A stretch of DNA of 64,000 nt from Cordia subcordata (Eukaryota > Streptophyta > Magnoliopsida > Boraginales > Cordiaceae), in assembly GCA_028554755.1 (NCBI GenBank), contig JAPTOF010000019.1:5714001-5778000 (forward strand), in the 5' to 3' direction. The notes beneath the pieces were generated by a model. The model was not told the origin of the DNA and did not search any database. It was given only the letters and a program-made list of their open reading frames with translations. A program made the translations under genes and the position numbers. Of the stretch, positions 11,869 to 25,193 are shown one piece after another; position 1 is the first letter of the stretch; the number at the start of each line of letters is the position of its first letter.

Positions 11869-14220
11869 TCATGGCTTCAAGGGCTCTAGACAGATTTGGA
11901 CTCCATATTTTGGTTTTATGGTGAGGACAATGACAGGGGCATGTCTGTAATTCTCGGAAATGGTGAATCTAAGTTTGGTTATTAACATGGCAAGTATGAT
12001 CTTGGCTTCCATTAAAGCAAATGTTTGGCCAACACAGTTTCGTGGTCCGGCAGCAAAAGGTAAGAAATGTCGTCCGGGCGTGTATGACTTGGAAGCAAAA
12101 CGGTCCGGCTTGAACTCATTCACATCCTCACCCCATATTTCTTCACTGTGATGTATAGCAAGCACTGGAATCCATATTGATAAGCCCTTTGGGATATGAA
12201 GGTCACCGAGCTTGATATCCTCAAACGCCATTCTTGGAAGAACTGAAGCTGGTGGATAGAGTCGAAGCGATTCGTTAATCACCATGTTTAGCTGCCAAAA
12301 GAAAAAAAGAAAACAAACCCAAAAGGTTTGAATTAGCATAAACATTAATGTATAAAACGACGCGTTATAGACTTCCCTTAAAACCTAACAAAACGGACCA
12401 CAATTTGTGTGCGTATTGGTCGCGACAAATAGAACAGACTATAGTCCAGGACCCATAGACCATAGTCTGTGTACGTTCATCACGCCAAACTGAACAGACT
12501 GTAATCCTAGGTGGATATGAAATTTACCCTTCGCTGATACCACTTCTTAACAACCTAAACTTAATTACCGGTGTGCCATGACATTAAACTTAATCAATTA
12601 GTATAAAATGTTTGATAATAGTGAACTCAAGCTATTATAAAATACATACAGATTTAGAACAGAACTTGTAATATGGGACAAGGCGTTACAACTTACCAAG
12701 GTGAGCTTAGAGAGGTGTTCAACTGAGGGTGGATCGCCATTGCATACTCGATTCACCTCGTCGCGAACTTTATCTTGCCAGGAGGGATTGCTAGCAAGGA
12801 GCATGGCAGTCCAAGTGAGTAGAAGTGCAGTGGTCTCATGGCCAGCAAAGAAGAAAGTTTTGCATTCGTCCATGATCAACTGTAAATTCAAGCTAAATGA
12901 GCCATTGCCTCTTTTCTTTTGCATCTCATTCAGTAACATTCCAAGTAAATCATTCCCATATGAACTGCTTCGACCAATCTCTACACAATCTTTCCGGCTT
13001 TGGATTATCTCCATTAGCAATCTCTCCACCTCCAATTTCAACGATTTTATTTCTCGATTGTATTTACTCGGAAAAAACCTGCAAAAAGATAAAAAAATCA
13101 ACTATCTCATCATTATAAACAATCGGGATAATTGTATTATTTAATTTTGACCACTTATTATCGCTTGACTAAAGAAGTCACGAGAAGCGCAAATTTAGCC
13201 ACTTACCGGCTTCCAGGGAGGCACAAGTGGCGGCTTGCTCGAGCACACAGGTGCTGTAAAACCGTCAGCGAATGGAAGATTTGCTTGCCCTTTTCATAGC
13301 TGCAATCAAACTCGGTTCGTGCAATGATATCAGCAGTGAGACGCGACATGTACTCTCCAATCTCAACCTCGGTTTGGCCCATCTCTACTGCATTCTCCAG
13401 TGACTGCAGCATTTCCTTAGTGCATTCCACCATGTACCCCGCATAGCTCTATAAATGTATATTAAAACCCAAAAACACCAATAATTTATACAACACATGG
13501 AACCAAACATATGGGGCATTAAAAATGATTATCATGCATTGTTAAAATCAATGTCCTGATTATATATTTGATTAATTATTATTATTATTGTAGGCCTACC
13601 TTGAGCCTATCTCCCATGAACGCCGGCGCGACAATGTGGCGCTGGTGGTACCAATCGTTGCCATTGGCCATCAATAAGCCTCTCCCGATGAAATGCTTTG
13701 AGCCTTGTTGTTGCAACCATGACTTACCAGAGATCGTACTATACTTTGATAAAAGCTCCTTAATTAAGTCCGTCTCTGTTAAGCACATTCTTGGCTCGGT
13801 CCCATTCCAATATATGAACCTTTTTCCTGAAACAACAACCACAAAGACACATTTTTTAAAGGGGCCATCATATATGAGTCGTCTCACACAATATACTGCA
13901 GTTGTTAAAAGTCATTTTTCTCGTAGTGTAGCGAATGTCAGGTTACCATAAATTTGGGACCACGCAACATAATGCGGCAGGAGGCGGCCAACTATGTCAT
14001 GGGAAATGGATTTCATGTCCTGAGACGTGGATTTGGCAACAAGGGAGGCCATGTCTAAGATGTTGCCAACTACAAACCGAGGTTTCGGGCCATGGACACC
14101 TTGATTTTGCATGATTTTCTGGATGCGTCTTGGTGTTAGCCAGTAACATGATATAGTTTCATAAGCAACTTTTAAGAATAAAGAGAGGAATATGACTACC
14201 AACACAACCAAAACCACCAT
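11869..14220 (-). CDS. CYP735A: cytochrome P450 CYP735A-type, cytokinin trans-hydroxylase
   Basis: Five exons on the minus strand: 14220-13947, 13826-13600, 13448-13207, 13078-12697 and 12291-11869, all GT-AG with consistent phase, giving 515 aa. CYP735A enzymes hydroxylate isopentenyladenine-type cytokinin nucleotides at the trans side-chain position, making trans-zeatin types, and are anchored in the ER. Seen here: an N-terminal hydrophobic anchor (residues 1-18), the family-typical VAYETISCYWLTPRRI start, I-helix AGHETT (326-331), ESLR of the K-helix (382-385), FKPDRF (435-440) and the haem loop FAAGPRNCVG with Cys461. The end NYRHAPVIVLTIKPKYGVQ is closely CYP735A-like. An in-frame TAA lies just upstream of the start, so the first ATG is fixed. 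The protein looks intact. A01 versus A02 subtype was not decided. Confidence 0.93.
12433..12472. repeat. short inverted repeat in P450 intron 4
   Basis: ACAGACTATAGTC and GACCATAGTCTGT form a 13 bp stem with one mismatch inside the intron between the last two exons. Function unknown, possibly incidental. Confidence 0.35.
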
Positions 14221-14406
14221 GGTTCTCGTGGTTTATATATATATGATCGATATATGTATATATATATGATCAGATACAAGTAAATCTCTAGCTAAGGAAT
14301 GAACAACTAGTGCCACTCTAGCTAGCAATGATCACCCTTTTGAGAGAAAATTGAAGGAGGGAGTAGTGTCAGGTTATGTGGTTTGAAGACCTTAGTGGTG
14401 AGTCCA

Positions 14407-14414
14407 TATTTATA
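14407..14414 (-). promoter_or_regulatory. TATA box of the CYP735A gene
   Basis: On the minus strand the motif reads TATAAATA, about 190 bases upstream of the start codon. That implies a 5' UTR of roughly 150 bases. The TATATATAAA closer to the ATG is too near to be used easily. Confidence 0.5.
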
Positions 14415-14607
14415 ATGCAAATTGCCCTCTGCATATGAAGCTTAGTGTGTAAAGATATAATAAAAAAGATTTGTTGGTAACCTTGTTTTTAATCTCAAAA
14501 AGGGGAAAAACTGGAGCCATGTCAATTTTCAATTTCATGTGCACAAATAATTCAGATATGAGTTTCAAAAACTATCCATATTATTTAAGTCTTAACTCAT
14601 TAAGTAT

Positions 14608-14990
14608 ACTAGTGCTTTCATATCCGTGCTTTGCACGAGCTTATTTAGGTTTTGTGTGTTTTTTAGTTTTAAATATTTATAGATGTGAATTTTTTCATTA
14701 TTTTTAGGTTTTCGTGTATTTTTTTAATTTTTAAATATCTATAAAAATTAATTCTAGTGCTTTTTTATTCTTATTTTTATTTTTTAAAATTAGGATATGA
14801 TGCATAAATTAATTAAATTAATGAGTTTTTTGGACTTTATAATTAAATATCTTGTAACTCCATTGCAATGATGAGGTTAGTAAGTGGTGCATAAATGTAA
14901 TTGAATACTATAATATATAGATTTATAATAATGTAATAATATTAAAAATATAATTTATAATGACTTGGCAAATAGATGAGTGCTGATCTT
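14608..14990 (-). mobile_element. Helitron-like 3' end, minus strand
   Basis: On the minus strand the end reads CGTGCAAAGCACGGATATG followed by AAAGCACTAGT. A perfect CGTGC-AAA-GCACG hairpin lies about ten bases before CTAGT and is followed by A/T-rich flank, as in Helitron 3' termini. The 5' end was not found; the upper boundary is approximate. Confidence 0.45.
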
Positions 14991-15154
14991 TGAGCTCCTT
15001 TGGGTTTAACTTACACACACACGCACATATATATATATATATATTATTAGGTGTGTTGCTTCATTGTGAACTATATAATCTCATGTTAAATTTAATATAA
15101 TCTTGCTCAATTTCTTGTCATAGCGAATTTAAATCTTTATCACAAGAAAACATT

Positions 15155-16033
<879 letters not shown>

Positions 16034-17606
16034 CAAGTCTAACAAACTATTTTCTGTGCTACTTAGATGTTCCTCTAGTACCTTAAGATCTGATTAGTCA
16101 TGAACATGACAAGATGTCACGCTTTCGCAAATTCATTTTCCTACTATGCAGTGATCACAGCAACAATTGTTTCTAGTAGGATTGAGTAGGGGAGACGATG
16201 GCTTGAGATTTCAGTCAATCCCTATCTTATCCTAATATTTTATGGTATGAATTTTCATTATCTATTCTCATCTCAAAATATTTGTATTTTATCCCATCCT
16301 TTAATGTTTTAAGGATTTTGAGACGAGATGATTTAGATTTTGAGGTGAAATTTTGTGCTCAAATTAAAGAGATAAAAATTAAAAATAAGCGACTTAAGAA
16401 CCTTTACTAGATTCTTGATTAAAAAAAACAACTTTCCATATATATCAATTTCTGTTGTTGGCAATGCGATTTCCTTGGATGTTAGGATCCAATATGATTT
16501 CTACAATTGCAAGAAAAAAGAGAGAAACAAGCATAAATGACTTAAACTTAAATACGATTTCTAATACCCAAATAAATATAGGAATATATATATATGTGTA
16601 TGTGTGTGTATTATTTTGGTCTGGGAAGGGATGGGTTGCTCCGGGATTAAGGATGGGATGAAATAGGATAAAAGGTGCTTCCCATCCCATTCCAAAATTT
16701 GAAGTTCGGGATGATATGGCAGAGATGGGATTAGAAAGTAACTCAAGTGATTGAGACGATCTTCACCTATGAATGAAGTCTTGGGTTCAAATTCCGTGCA
16801 AGACGGGGGTTCGGTTTGGGAAAGGGGTGTTAAAAAAAATGGTATGGGCCGAGATTCTGGAAAAGCTATCGGAATTTTTCAATACGAAATAATTCGATAA
16901 AATTACAGTCTGGTGTATCTCATGTCCCATGTTCAACCATAGTTATTAGATATTAGAGAATGTTGTTGGTTGACATCGCTTCTAATATGGCAATAAGAGA
17001 AACAAATTATTGTGTGAAAGAATAAATATCTCAACATAAGCTAAGAGCCAAATCTTCTGGAGTTGCCAGAACTTTTGTAACCAATTAGAACAATTGGATT
17101 GCATGAGTTGTTATACAATGGAACCAATCCAAATTAAGATAAAAAAAAAAAGAAAAGAAAGTAACCTAATTATAATTTCAATTTAAAATTCGTTTAAATT
17201 AATTAATTTACAAAATAACGAAATGAATGGGATGGAAGTGGCATTGATCCAGTGAGTGCAAGTTTACATAGAAGGTGACCTTTTGTGTTAAGCAAGGGGT
17301 CTAGTTACCGGTGCCTGAGAGAGGACAAAAACTAATCTCAACCTTAGTTCCGGTAGCTTATTTAATACAATCCTTAAGCATGGCTATTTTGCCCATATAT
17401 ACGCACATACATATAAATACACATAAATGTGTGTGCGCGCGTGCAAGGTTGGTCTTAAAGGAAAAATACACTCAGGAAGCCCCACATAATAAGACATGGA
17501 TTGACCGACTTGAAATACTTAATTCCCGACATGATACGTGCATTTAAGTATTGAAAACTTTATTTTATGCTCAAATTGGTACCTCCATGATTCGATCAAT
17601 ACCAAT
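16034..17606. other. intergenic, contains a SINE-like segment
   Basis: No gene was recognised. Besides the tRNA-like segment at 16736-16850 there is a GT/AC-rich run near 16590-16612 and TA-rich DNA. Confidence 0.4.
16736..16850 (+). mobile_element. tRNA-derived SINE-like segment
   Basis: TAACTCAAGTGATTGAGA resembles a pol III A box, and GGGTTCAAATTCC about 40 bases later resembles a B box, the arrangement of plant tRNA-derived SINEs. An A-rich stretch follows near 16830. No flanking duplication was established. Confidence 0.4.
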
Positions 17607-18252
17607 AGCCTGTTTGGAATAGTCTTATCTGAAATTTAAAATCTGATAAGCATTTTATCTGATAAGTGTCTTATAAGAAATAAGTGTCTAATGCAATAAA
17701 ATTGTTTGGTTTATTACCTGAAATACTGTTATAAGTTACTTTGATAATAATGTTATCAATTTTGACTCATGGTATTTTAATTTTATAATTAAATAATAAA
17801 TTATAAAATGTAAATATTAATTAATTTTTATTTTTGTTTTAAACATTTTAAATTTTTTAAATTTTAATTTTTAATATTTAATTTTTAACATTTTTATTTT
17901 TTATTTTAAAATTTTTTTAGTTTTTAAATTTTAAAATTTTATTTTAATATTTAATTTTTTAATATTAATTTTTAATTTTTAAATTTTATTTTAATTTTAA
18001 AATTTTTAATTTTCTTTATTTTTAATTTTTTATTTTTTAATTTTAAAAATTTTTATTTTTAATTATTTTCTATCTGATAAGATATAAGATAAGATATAAG
18101 TACCCTAAACCCAACTTATTTTTTATAACTACAAATAAGACATCTTATGAAAAATATCTTATAAGTGTCTTATAATAAGCTAATAACAAACAATCTTTTT
18201 CATATAAATTATCAAATAAAATAAGTGTCTTATAATAAGCTCCAAACAAATA
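17607..18252 (+). mobile_element. MITE family B copy 1 with an A/T-only core
   Basis: The left end is GCCTGTTTGGAATAGTCTTAT; the right end on the other strand is ATTTGTTTGGAGCTTATTAT, an inverted pair. The interior near 17820-18060 is almost purely A and T. A second copy lies at 55576-56156 in the same orientation. No coding sequence. Confidence 0.6.
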
Positions 18253-18750
18253 CCGCACAAATGTAGTAATATAGGCTTAAAGCTCGAAGCATAAGAATGC
18301 ATAAGAAACAGTCAACGAGAAGTCCATGTTAAAGAGTGATGCTGAATGGTGATCAATTTCAATTGAAAAAAAAAAAAAACCCAACAATACGCTATTATTG
18401 TTGGGTCTTTTTTTATATTATCACGAAAATTTATTTATTTATTTATTTTTGATGGTGGGGGCCGGGCCAAGACACACTCAAATTTAATTGTTTCAAGTAT
18501 TATAAAGTTAGAGAAAACCGAAAATATAGGAACCAAATTTCAATACAATGAACTAAATTGAGAAAGTAAGGAATGTGTTTTTGAGAGAAAGAGAGAGACG
18601 TAAAACATTCATAAAAGGAAGAGAAAAGTTGAGAAAGTCAAGAGCTTAAAAATTAGGAGAGAATTTTAATGAGAGGCTGACAATAGCCAGAGTAGTGGCA
18701 AGCCTGGGAAAGAAAATCCATAGAAATTCCATTCAAAATTAAAGTTAGAC
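18253..18750. other. intergenic with a strong short hairpin
   Basis: No gene. ACCCAACAATA (18379-18389) pairs with TATTGTTGGGT (18396-18406) across a six-base loop, flanked by an A run and a T run. Confidence 0.5.
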
Positions 18751-18920
18751 TAGGAGCCTGTTTCGCTCATTTATTTATTTATAGTTTATAAGTTATTAAA
18801 AAAATATTCTTCGCATATTTTTTTATTATTTGCAATTTATAAGTTCCAAACAAACTTTCAAGAGTGATGGTAACTTTTTTCTTTTCAATTTTATAATGCT
18901 TCCTCCAAACAGGCCCTACA
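18751..18920 (+). mobile_element. small MITE-like element
   Basis: The ends AGGAGCCTGTTTCGCT and, on the opposite strand, GTAGGGCCTGTTTGGAGG are imperfect inverted repeats bounding about 170 AT-rich bases. Only one copy was noticed. Confidence 0.4.
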
Positions 18921-20546
18921 ACTATATATATGTATAAAACAAATTTCCGAGAATATTATACCGGCTTCCAAATTGTACAGAAAAAAAATTATAAAACGGA
19001 AATATTTGTGATTGACAAATTAAAAAAAAGAAAAATTTGAATTAATTATAAACGCCCAATAAAGTCCTTCATCATTGCCACTCCTAGATTATTAATTGCT
19101 TCAATTTTTTTGACCCAAAAGAGAAAAAGGAAAATATCTGCCCTTCTATTTTATGAGGCTTTCAATTAGTTCTAGATCCCACCACACTTCATTCATTACC
19201 TTTCTTAAAATATTTGGATGACTTTCACAATGAAAATAACTTATACGGCATATCCGCGGCGTCCTGTACGAAACAATATGGTTTTGACATTATATATAAA
19301 CATAAAGGCATTCCAAATTTATATATTAGTTATCGTCACTAAATTACTTTGTTTCCGTTAAGGTGATGAACTGAGCATTATCAAAGTTTGATTAGAAATA
19401 TTGGTAACTGTGCATAAATTTTTTACAGCACTTCTTCAAAACTGTGATGGTTGAAGAATTAATGTCAGTTAATAATAATAGTACCAGCACGGCAACAGTT
19501 ACCATTTTGGACTAGTATGTGATCTGTACTAGTTTTGATATAAATTCAATATTATTAATTCATATAAGTAATTTATTATATGAATTAATTTTTAAAATAA
19601 TTTAATTTGATTAATAGTTTGATAATAATTTAGTGTAAGAGGGTGAATTGGAGAAGGAAGTGGCATGAAAAGAACAAAATTCAAATGTATAGAAAACAAG
19701 GTTGTTAATTAAAAGGAATTTTCTCAAAAGAAGAAAAAAAGTTATTGATTAAGAACTTGAAAGAGGAGCTTGTGTGTTTTATTAGAATATTTTATTATGC
19801 ATGCCACATGGTAAAATGTGATATTTCAAAAATCTAGAGAAGAAGCAAATATGAGGCTTGAATTATTGTTTTAATTAGTAGATAGTATAAATTGTTCGTA
19901 AATTTTATGTTTGTCAAGTGAAAGTATATGTATATGGGGTGTAATTATATATGTCCTTAATAGATATTTAATGCTTACAAATAAATTTTAATATATGTCA
20001 TTGTCATTAGATCCTAATGATTGCTAGTTTCCTTTTTCTTATTCCCACACTTGTGAAATTAAAGGGATTTGATGGTGATCATCATGTGCATGGTGCACAT
20101 ATATTAACTGGGGCAAAAGAAGATGCCATTTGACTTGAAGTGGGTAGCTTTGACCTTTTTGATACTTGAGGAACTACTTGTATTTTAATAATCCAAATTA
20201 TTGATACCTTCATACGCTTTAGAAACTCTTTTCGTCATTAGAGCATGAAGTTGAAGTGCAGAAGTTGAATTGATAGTCTTCTGGCGTGAGATTATAATTA
20301 TAGCTTTTTTTTTTTTCTTTTTTGTAATAATGCGCCCAGCTAATTTGTGATGTTAATTAATTAATAAACACTGATTATTCCACTGCAGCAGATTTTATGC
20401 AATGCTATGATTACCAAGTCAGCATGCTAATATCATTTTTCCATTGAATTACTTGAGTAAGCTGATCGGTTTCACGTGCACATTCCACTAATTTTCATAA
20501 AATATTCAGAAACTAAAAGGAAGCATCATGAGTCAGCCAAATGAAA
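18921..20546. other. intergenic, nothing recognised
   Basis: AT-rich DNA without a frame above background length. No element termini were noticed. Confidence 0.4.
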
Positions 20547-20777
20547 TTTAGGGCGTGTTTGGATTAGTTTTTTTTTTAAAAAAGTACTTTTTTTATAAAA
20601 AAATTACATTAAATTTGTATTAACTATTTAATTTGGTTTTCAAAAACGTTGAAACTCTGAAAAAAGATTAAATACAGCTTTTTTTAAAATTCAGAATTTT
20701 TAGCTTCTAAAAAAAATTATTTTTCAAAACTTATTAGAAAAACGCTTTTGAAAAAAACTATTCCAAAGGAGCCCTTG
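20547..20777 (+). mobile_element. MITE family D copy 1
   Basis: The left end AGGGCGTGTTTGGATTAGTT mirrors the right end, which on the other strand reads AAGGGCTCCTTTGGAATAGT. The interior matches 59331-59546, including ATTACATTAAATTTG and the CTGAAACTCT-type words. Confidence 0.65.
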
Positions 20778-22660
20778 AGTGTTCGAGGGAGTATTTAAGT
20801 CAGAATTGATATCGTACAGCACTCGCACAATGCTTTCCTTGAGCACTATGCACCATTTAGCGTGTGCACTGTACATTTCCAAATCTCAACTCAACATTTG
20901 TGTGGGATTACATGTTCACAAGTCTAAATTCAAATATTTGAAGAATAATAATCGTATGTTTGCAAGTGTATAAGTTTTATGCATATATTTACAAAAAATT
21001 AAAATCAAATATTCGAAAAGCAATGATCGTACGTTTGCAAGTGCATAAGTTTTATACATATATTTACAAAAAAAATAACTAAATTTTGCAATTTTAGAGT
21101 ATTTTGTTTACAAAAATTCATTGGTGTATTCACAATTTTTACAAAATATTTTAACAAAAATAATTTCTTTTTCAAGTTTTTCTCGATGAAATGGTCTTGT
21201 CAAATGGTTCTCTATGTGGCTGCCCTTCTTCCTGCTGCACTCCACTGCCGGAAAACTTCATCAGAAAAACTTGAAATGCAACAGCTTAGCGGCATTGATT
21301 TTGGTCACCTCATGCCATGCCACTGCTGTGAAAAGCTTCATCGTGAAGTGAAGATCGTCTTGCCACTGTCAAATTTCTCGATCCATGCTCTGACTTCATC
21401 CATCATAAACATCGTAGCGAGATCCTTCTCTTTGTCGGCGGCTCTATTGGTGACGAAGCTCCTTGGTTCGACTCATCTTACCAAAGCGAACCTTTTGGTT
21501 TTGGTTTCGTACAGCAAGCCTTCTTCTTTGATGATGGCTTGTGACTGGCGTGACCAAGATTGTGATTTAGATTTTCTTTTTTTTTTAAAATAAAAAATAA
21601 GATTGGGGAGCATGAGTATCACGCATTAGGGGTGTATGGTGCCGAGCGAGTGTACGGTGTCGGGTGCATGGTAAAAATTGTGGTATTGAAATAGTTAAAA
21701 TTACTTCTCTTAGGAGTAAAATGATTTGAGTTCAAATCCAATAATTAAGAAGCGGAAGGTTAGATTAATTATGGGTTATGTATATAAGAAGAAAACAAAA
21801 AGATCTATATAAGATTTAAAAATAATATGACTATCTCTCAGCAAGGACGAATCTACATATTAAAGATGTTGATGTTGTATTTTAACTTGTCCAATGATCT
21901 TTTTAACTTTTTAATGTATATTTAATTTGCAAATCCGTTTATTAGACAAATTATTTCATAATTAAAATTACTTGACTTTCATTTAATTTCCACTTAACCT
22001 CCATTATTATAGATATTTTACATGTATTTCTGTATGTTAAATTCTCTATTGATCGAGGTTCGTGAATATATAATGTCTTAGCATATAAAGGCCCGATTAC
22101 TAAAATTCAAAGAATGCATGAAGAAGAATGAGCAACAAGTGAATTAAGCAAAAATAGATGAGCTGGAATTTCTTCAGTAAGTATGCGTGCTGCATCCAAA
22201 AAGAATAAAAGATCACCAACATCGAAGTATATATGCAAGCGCCATAATCTATATTTTGGACCATTATATTAAGAAATAATATGTAATATTATGATTTATA
22301 ATTGATAATTGATAAAGCTAATATCAGGTGGAAGTAATCTGGCTTAAACCTTCCGAGCTATTAAAAGGAATGGGATTCATATATATATTCCCATGGAATA
22401 GTTAAGGTTTGGCACAAAAGCCTAAGAAAATATATTATATTGTTCATCTATTTCCTTAACCATATTCGATTATCTCATTTAAACACATTAAATCAATTTA
22501 CAGTCCCAACTTCTCTATGTGCTCCAACCCACCCCACCCCCCTCAAAACACCAAAATCCACCACCATCTAGAATGATGTTTCGTTACTTGTTATTTTTTT
22601 ATAGTATTGTTAAAAACAGTCTATTAAATAAATCAATTTTATTACCATGCTTCAATAATA

Positions 22661-22661
<1 letters not shown>
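20778..22661. other. intergenic, one unrecognised open frame
   Basis: A 135-codon frame at 21186-21593 (+) lies in a patch of higher GC. Its predicted protein has no motif I recognise, and the minus strand of the same patch also reads open for part of its length. It could be a transposon or gene fragment; I do not call it a gene. Confidence 0.3.
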
Positions 22662-22713
<52 letters not shown>

Positions 22714-22990
22714 TTATTATTATTATTATTTCTTTTAAATTGTATCTAATGCATTATCTTGTCTCAATAATAGTAATAATAATAATCATACCAATAATAA
22801 CAATTATAAGGTGATCGGACTTATGTCATTTTATTTCGTTTTACATTCATCACCTAATTGATTCCAATTATAACTAGATTTACCAAAAAATATTTTCTTC
22901 AATTAGCTAACTTAGCTATCCATTGACAGCTAATGCAATAATTCTTAGCGCTACACAAACATTTATTAATTATTGTAAGCCTCACAAGAG
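22662..22990 (-). mobile_element. fragment of family A with a (TTA)n tract
   Basis: After a (ATT)n microsatellite (22662-22731), words such as GTCATTTTATTTCGTTTTAC and TTAGCTATCCATTGACAGC resemble the right half of the element at 2000-2806 in the same orientation. The other half was not found. Confidence 0.45.
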
Positions 22991-24286
22991 AACATATGGG
23001 GAAACTTCAGAGATAAAGATCTTTTAGTCCCTTCAATATAATCTGGGTTCAGTGCGCCATAAGATGATCACATACATTTTCTTCGTGTAGTGCACTTTGA
23101 TATACAAATTTCAAGATAGACATGCTTAGAAGAAGATTCGACCAAAACCAAAGAGATAAACAAAATGTCACACAAGGGCCGAAAGTGTTGTGGAAAAAAC
23201 CATCACACATAATGATTAAAAACCTATCTGCTTCAACATATAATATGCGAAAAACAGTTGCTACATTTAGTGATCACAATCAGTCAAAACACAAGGATTT
23301 GAAAAGACAGCAATGGGTGTTTATATATCACGCTTGACAAAAGACAGAGAGAGGAAAATATATTCTTCTAGGCTTCGCCGTCCTTGTAGAGGACAATGAT
23401 GTCCTAAAAAAAGAAAAAAAAAAAAAAGAACCCTAACCTAGATGATCAATTTTGGCATTATAATGTTCATATAAGTGTATCAGCAATTGTACGGACTTGA
23501 ATGATCAAATATAGAAAATAAAGGACACAGCTCAATCAATACCGAACTTATCATTCTTGAGCAATATATAGTATTATTCCAAATGCAGGTACTAGTTCAG
23601 CACCATATATATGTCGTTACGTTTGCGAAAAGTTAGTAAATTAGACAAAATAACAATTTTTTTAACCCCTGTTGACGATTTAAATTCATGTCATGACGGA
23701 TAGTTCTAACCATTTGGGTTACTTCACGAACCCCTAAATGAACTAGGTTGAACATGGGATAGGGTTTTGATTAGGTTATTATATAAGCCAAGCTAGTTTA
23801 GCTGTAGCTTTGATAAATTAGGGCCGAAAATTTTGTTTGTCCTATGTCTAGTTAGTGAAGTGATTTCCTTTTCAATTTGCTGGCTCGGTTTTTTATTTAG
23901 TTGTACAGCATGCAAGCACACAAAGCCGCCAAAATTTTGGAACCTTGTGCTTCCAATAACATTCTCAAACTATTCTTGGTCCTATCTACAGCCATAATGC
24001 CTCCAAAATTTTGGAATTTATCTCTTCTCTGTATATGTCCATTAATGCTGTCTAGCGAAATATATATATATATATATATATGTCCATTAATGCTTGCTTC
24101 TTTTTCCAAATTTATCCCTTATGTATTCATTAATCTAAATGTATTTAACTTTATGAATTCTTTAATCCAAATCAATATATCATACTTGAGTTGTGATTAA
24201 CAAAGGCACACATCTGCCAGCCTTGCCCTTTTGAGAAATGGCAGCTAAAATCTTCCTAAACAGCTTGGATAACACTTTATAATTTA
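22991..24286. other. intergenic, nothing recognised
   Basis: It contains a short (TA)n run at about 24060-24080 and possible SINE-like box motifs near 23665-23750 on the minus strand, which are too weak to call. Confidence 0.35.
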
Positions 24287-24560
24287 TAATGTGTTTGGAA
24301 TGATCTCATTTTAAGATACTTATCTTATTAAAATTTAGAGATATCTTATAAGATTTAATATATTTTATCACATTTACCATTCATTCTATATTTGTAAAAA
24401 ATAAGATAGGATGGATTGCTTATTTCTTATAAGATAAAAAGTATGATTTTGATTTGAATTTTCATAAAATGCATGATAAGATTTTTTAAATCTTAGAAGA
24501 TGTACCCTTATTTCAATAGGATAAGCATCTTAAAATAAGACTATAACAAACAGAGCATTA
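24287..24560 (+). mobile_element. MITE family E copy 1
   Basis: The left end reads TAATGTGTTTGGAATGATC and the right end on the other strand reads TAATGCTCTGTTTGTTATAG. Both continue into nearly identical TTTTAAGATRCTTATC, so the inverted repeats span about 40 bases. A second copy with an internal duplication lies at 39568-39966. Confidence 0.7.
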
Positions 24561-25193
24561 GACCGATACAGGTTGTGACCAAAAGACTAATCTAGAAACA
24601 TTTTTTGTGGAAGTTTAGTAAATTAATTAACATTTTTTTAGAGAAAGAGAGGCGCCACTTCCAAAAGGTTTTATTGGAAACAAAAGAAATTTGCAAACAA
24701 GAAGTTTAGTGGAGTAACATGCATGATTAACAGTTCGAGTAGTTTTATGGACTAAAAATATTCAATATGTCAAAAAATTTAAAACAATCTTATGGCTTGA
24801 TATGAGCTACAGCCCCATAATCGTGCGTATTGCTTAAAAAAAGATTTTCCCTACCTAGAACTAAAAACCGAAAATACAAACTAGGAACCATAAAATATTG
24901 ATATTTGTAACTTATTCTCATTGTAAAATTGGGCCTACACCAAAAAAAAAAAAAAGCAAGGAGCTGCATTTTCTGAAGAAGCCCATTCTGTCTTTCCGTT
25001 CTCTGTTGCGTGGGCTGCTGGTTCTATGCAGTACTTGTGCATTTGCCAAACAATAAGATAGAAGGAACAAAATTTAGTTTAGGATAAAAAGGTAATCACA
25101 CACACATCCATATATATGTGTACTAATAGTTCATTTGCAAAGCAATAAGATAAAAGGAACAAAAGTTTTGGATAAAAGAAAAAAACATAAACT
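24561..25193. other. intergenic, nothing recognised
   Basis: AT-rich spacer with an A14 run near 24943. No gene. Confidence 0.4.

Noticed and set aside
18379..18406. Rho-independent terminator
   Set aside because: The shape fits, but the window is plant nuclear DNA, where such terminators have no role for pol II genes.
21186..21593. 135-codon plus-strand frame as a gene
   Set aside because: No recognisable domain, partial openness on both strands, and a poly-T end; evidence is not enough for a gene call.
22519..22749. Open frame with a long leucine run
   Set aside because: It is produced by the (TTA)n microsatellite and has no other content.
23660..23760. Minus-strand SINE-like box motifs
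   Set aside because: Only loose A-box and B-box resemblance, without an A-rich tail or flanking duplication.
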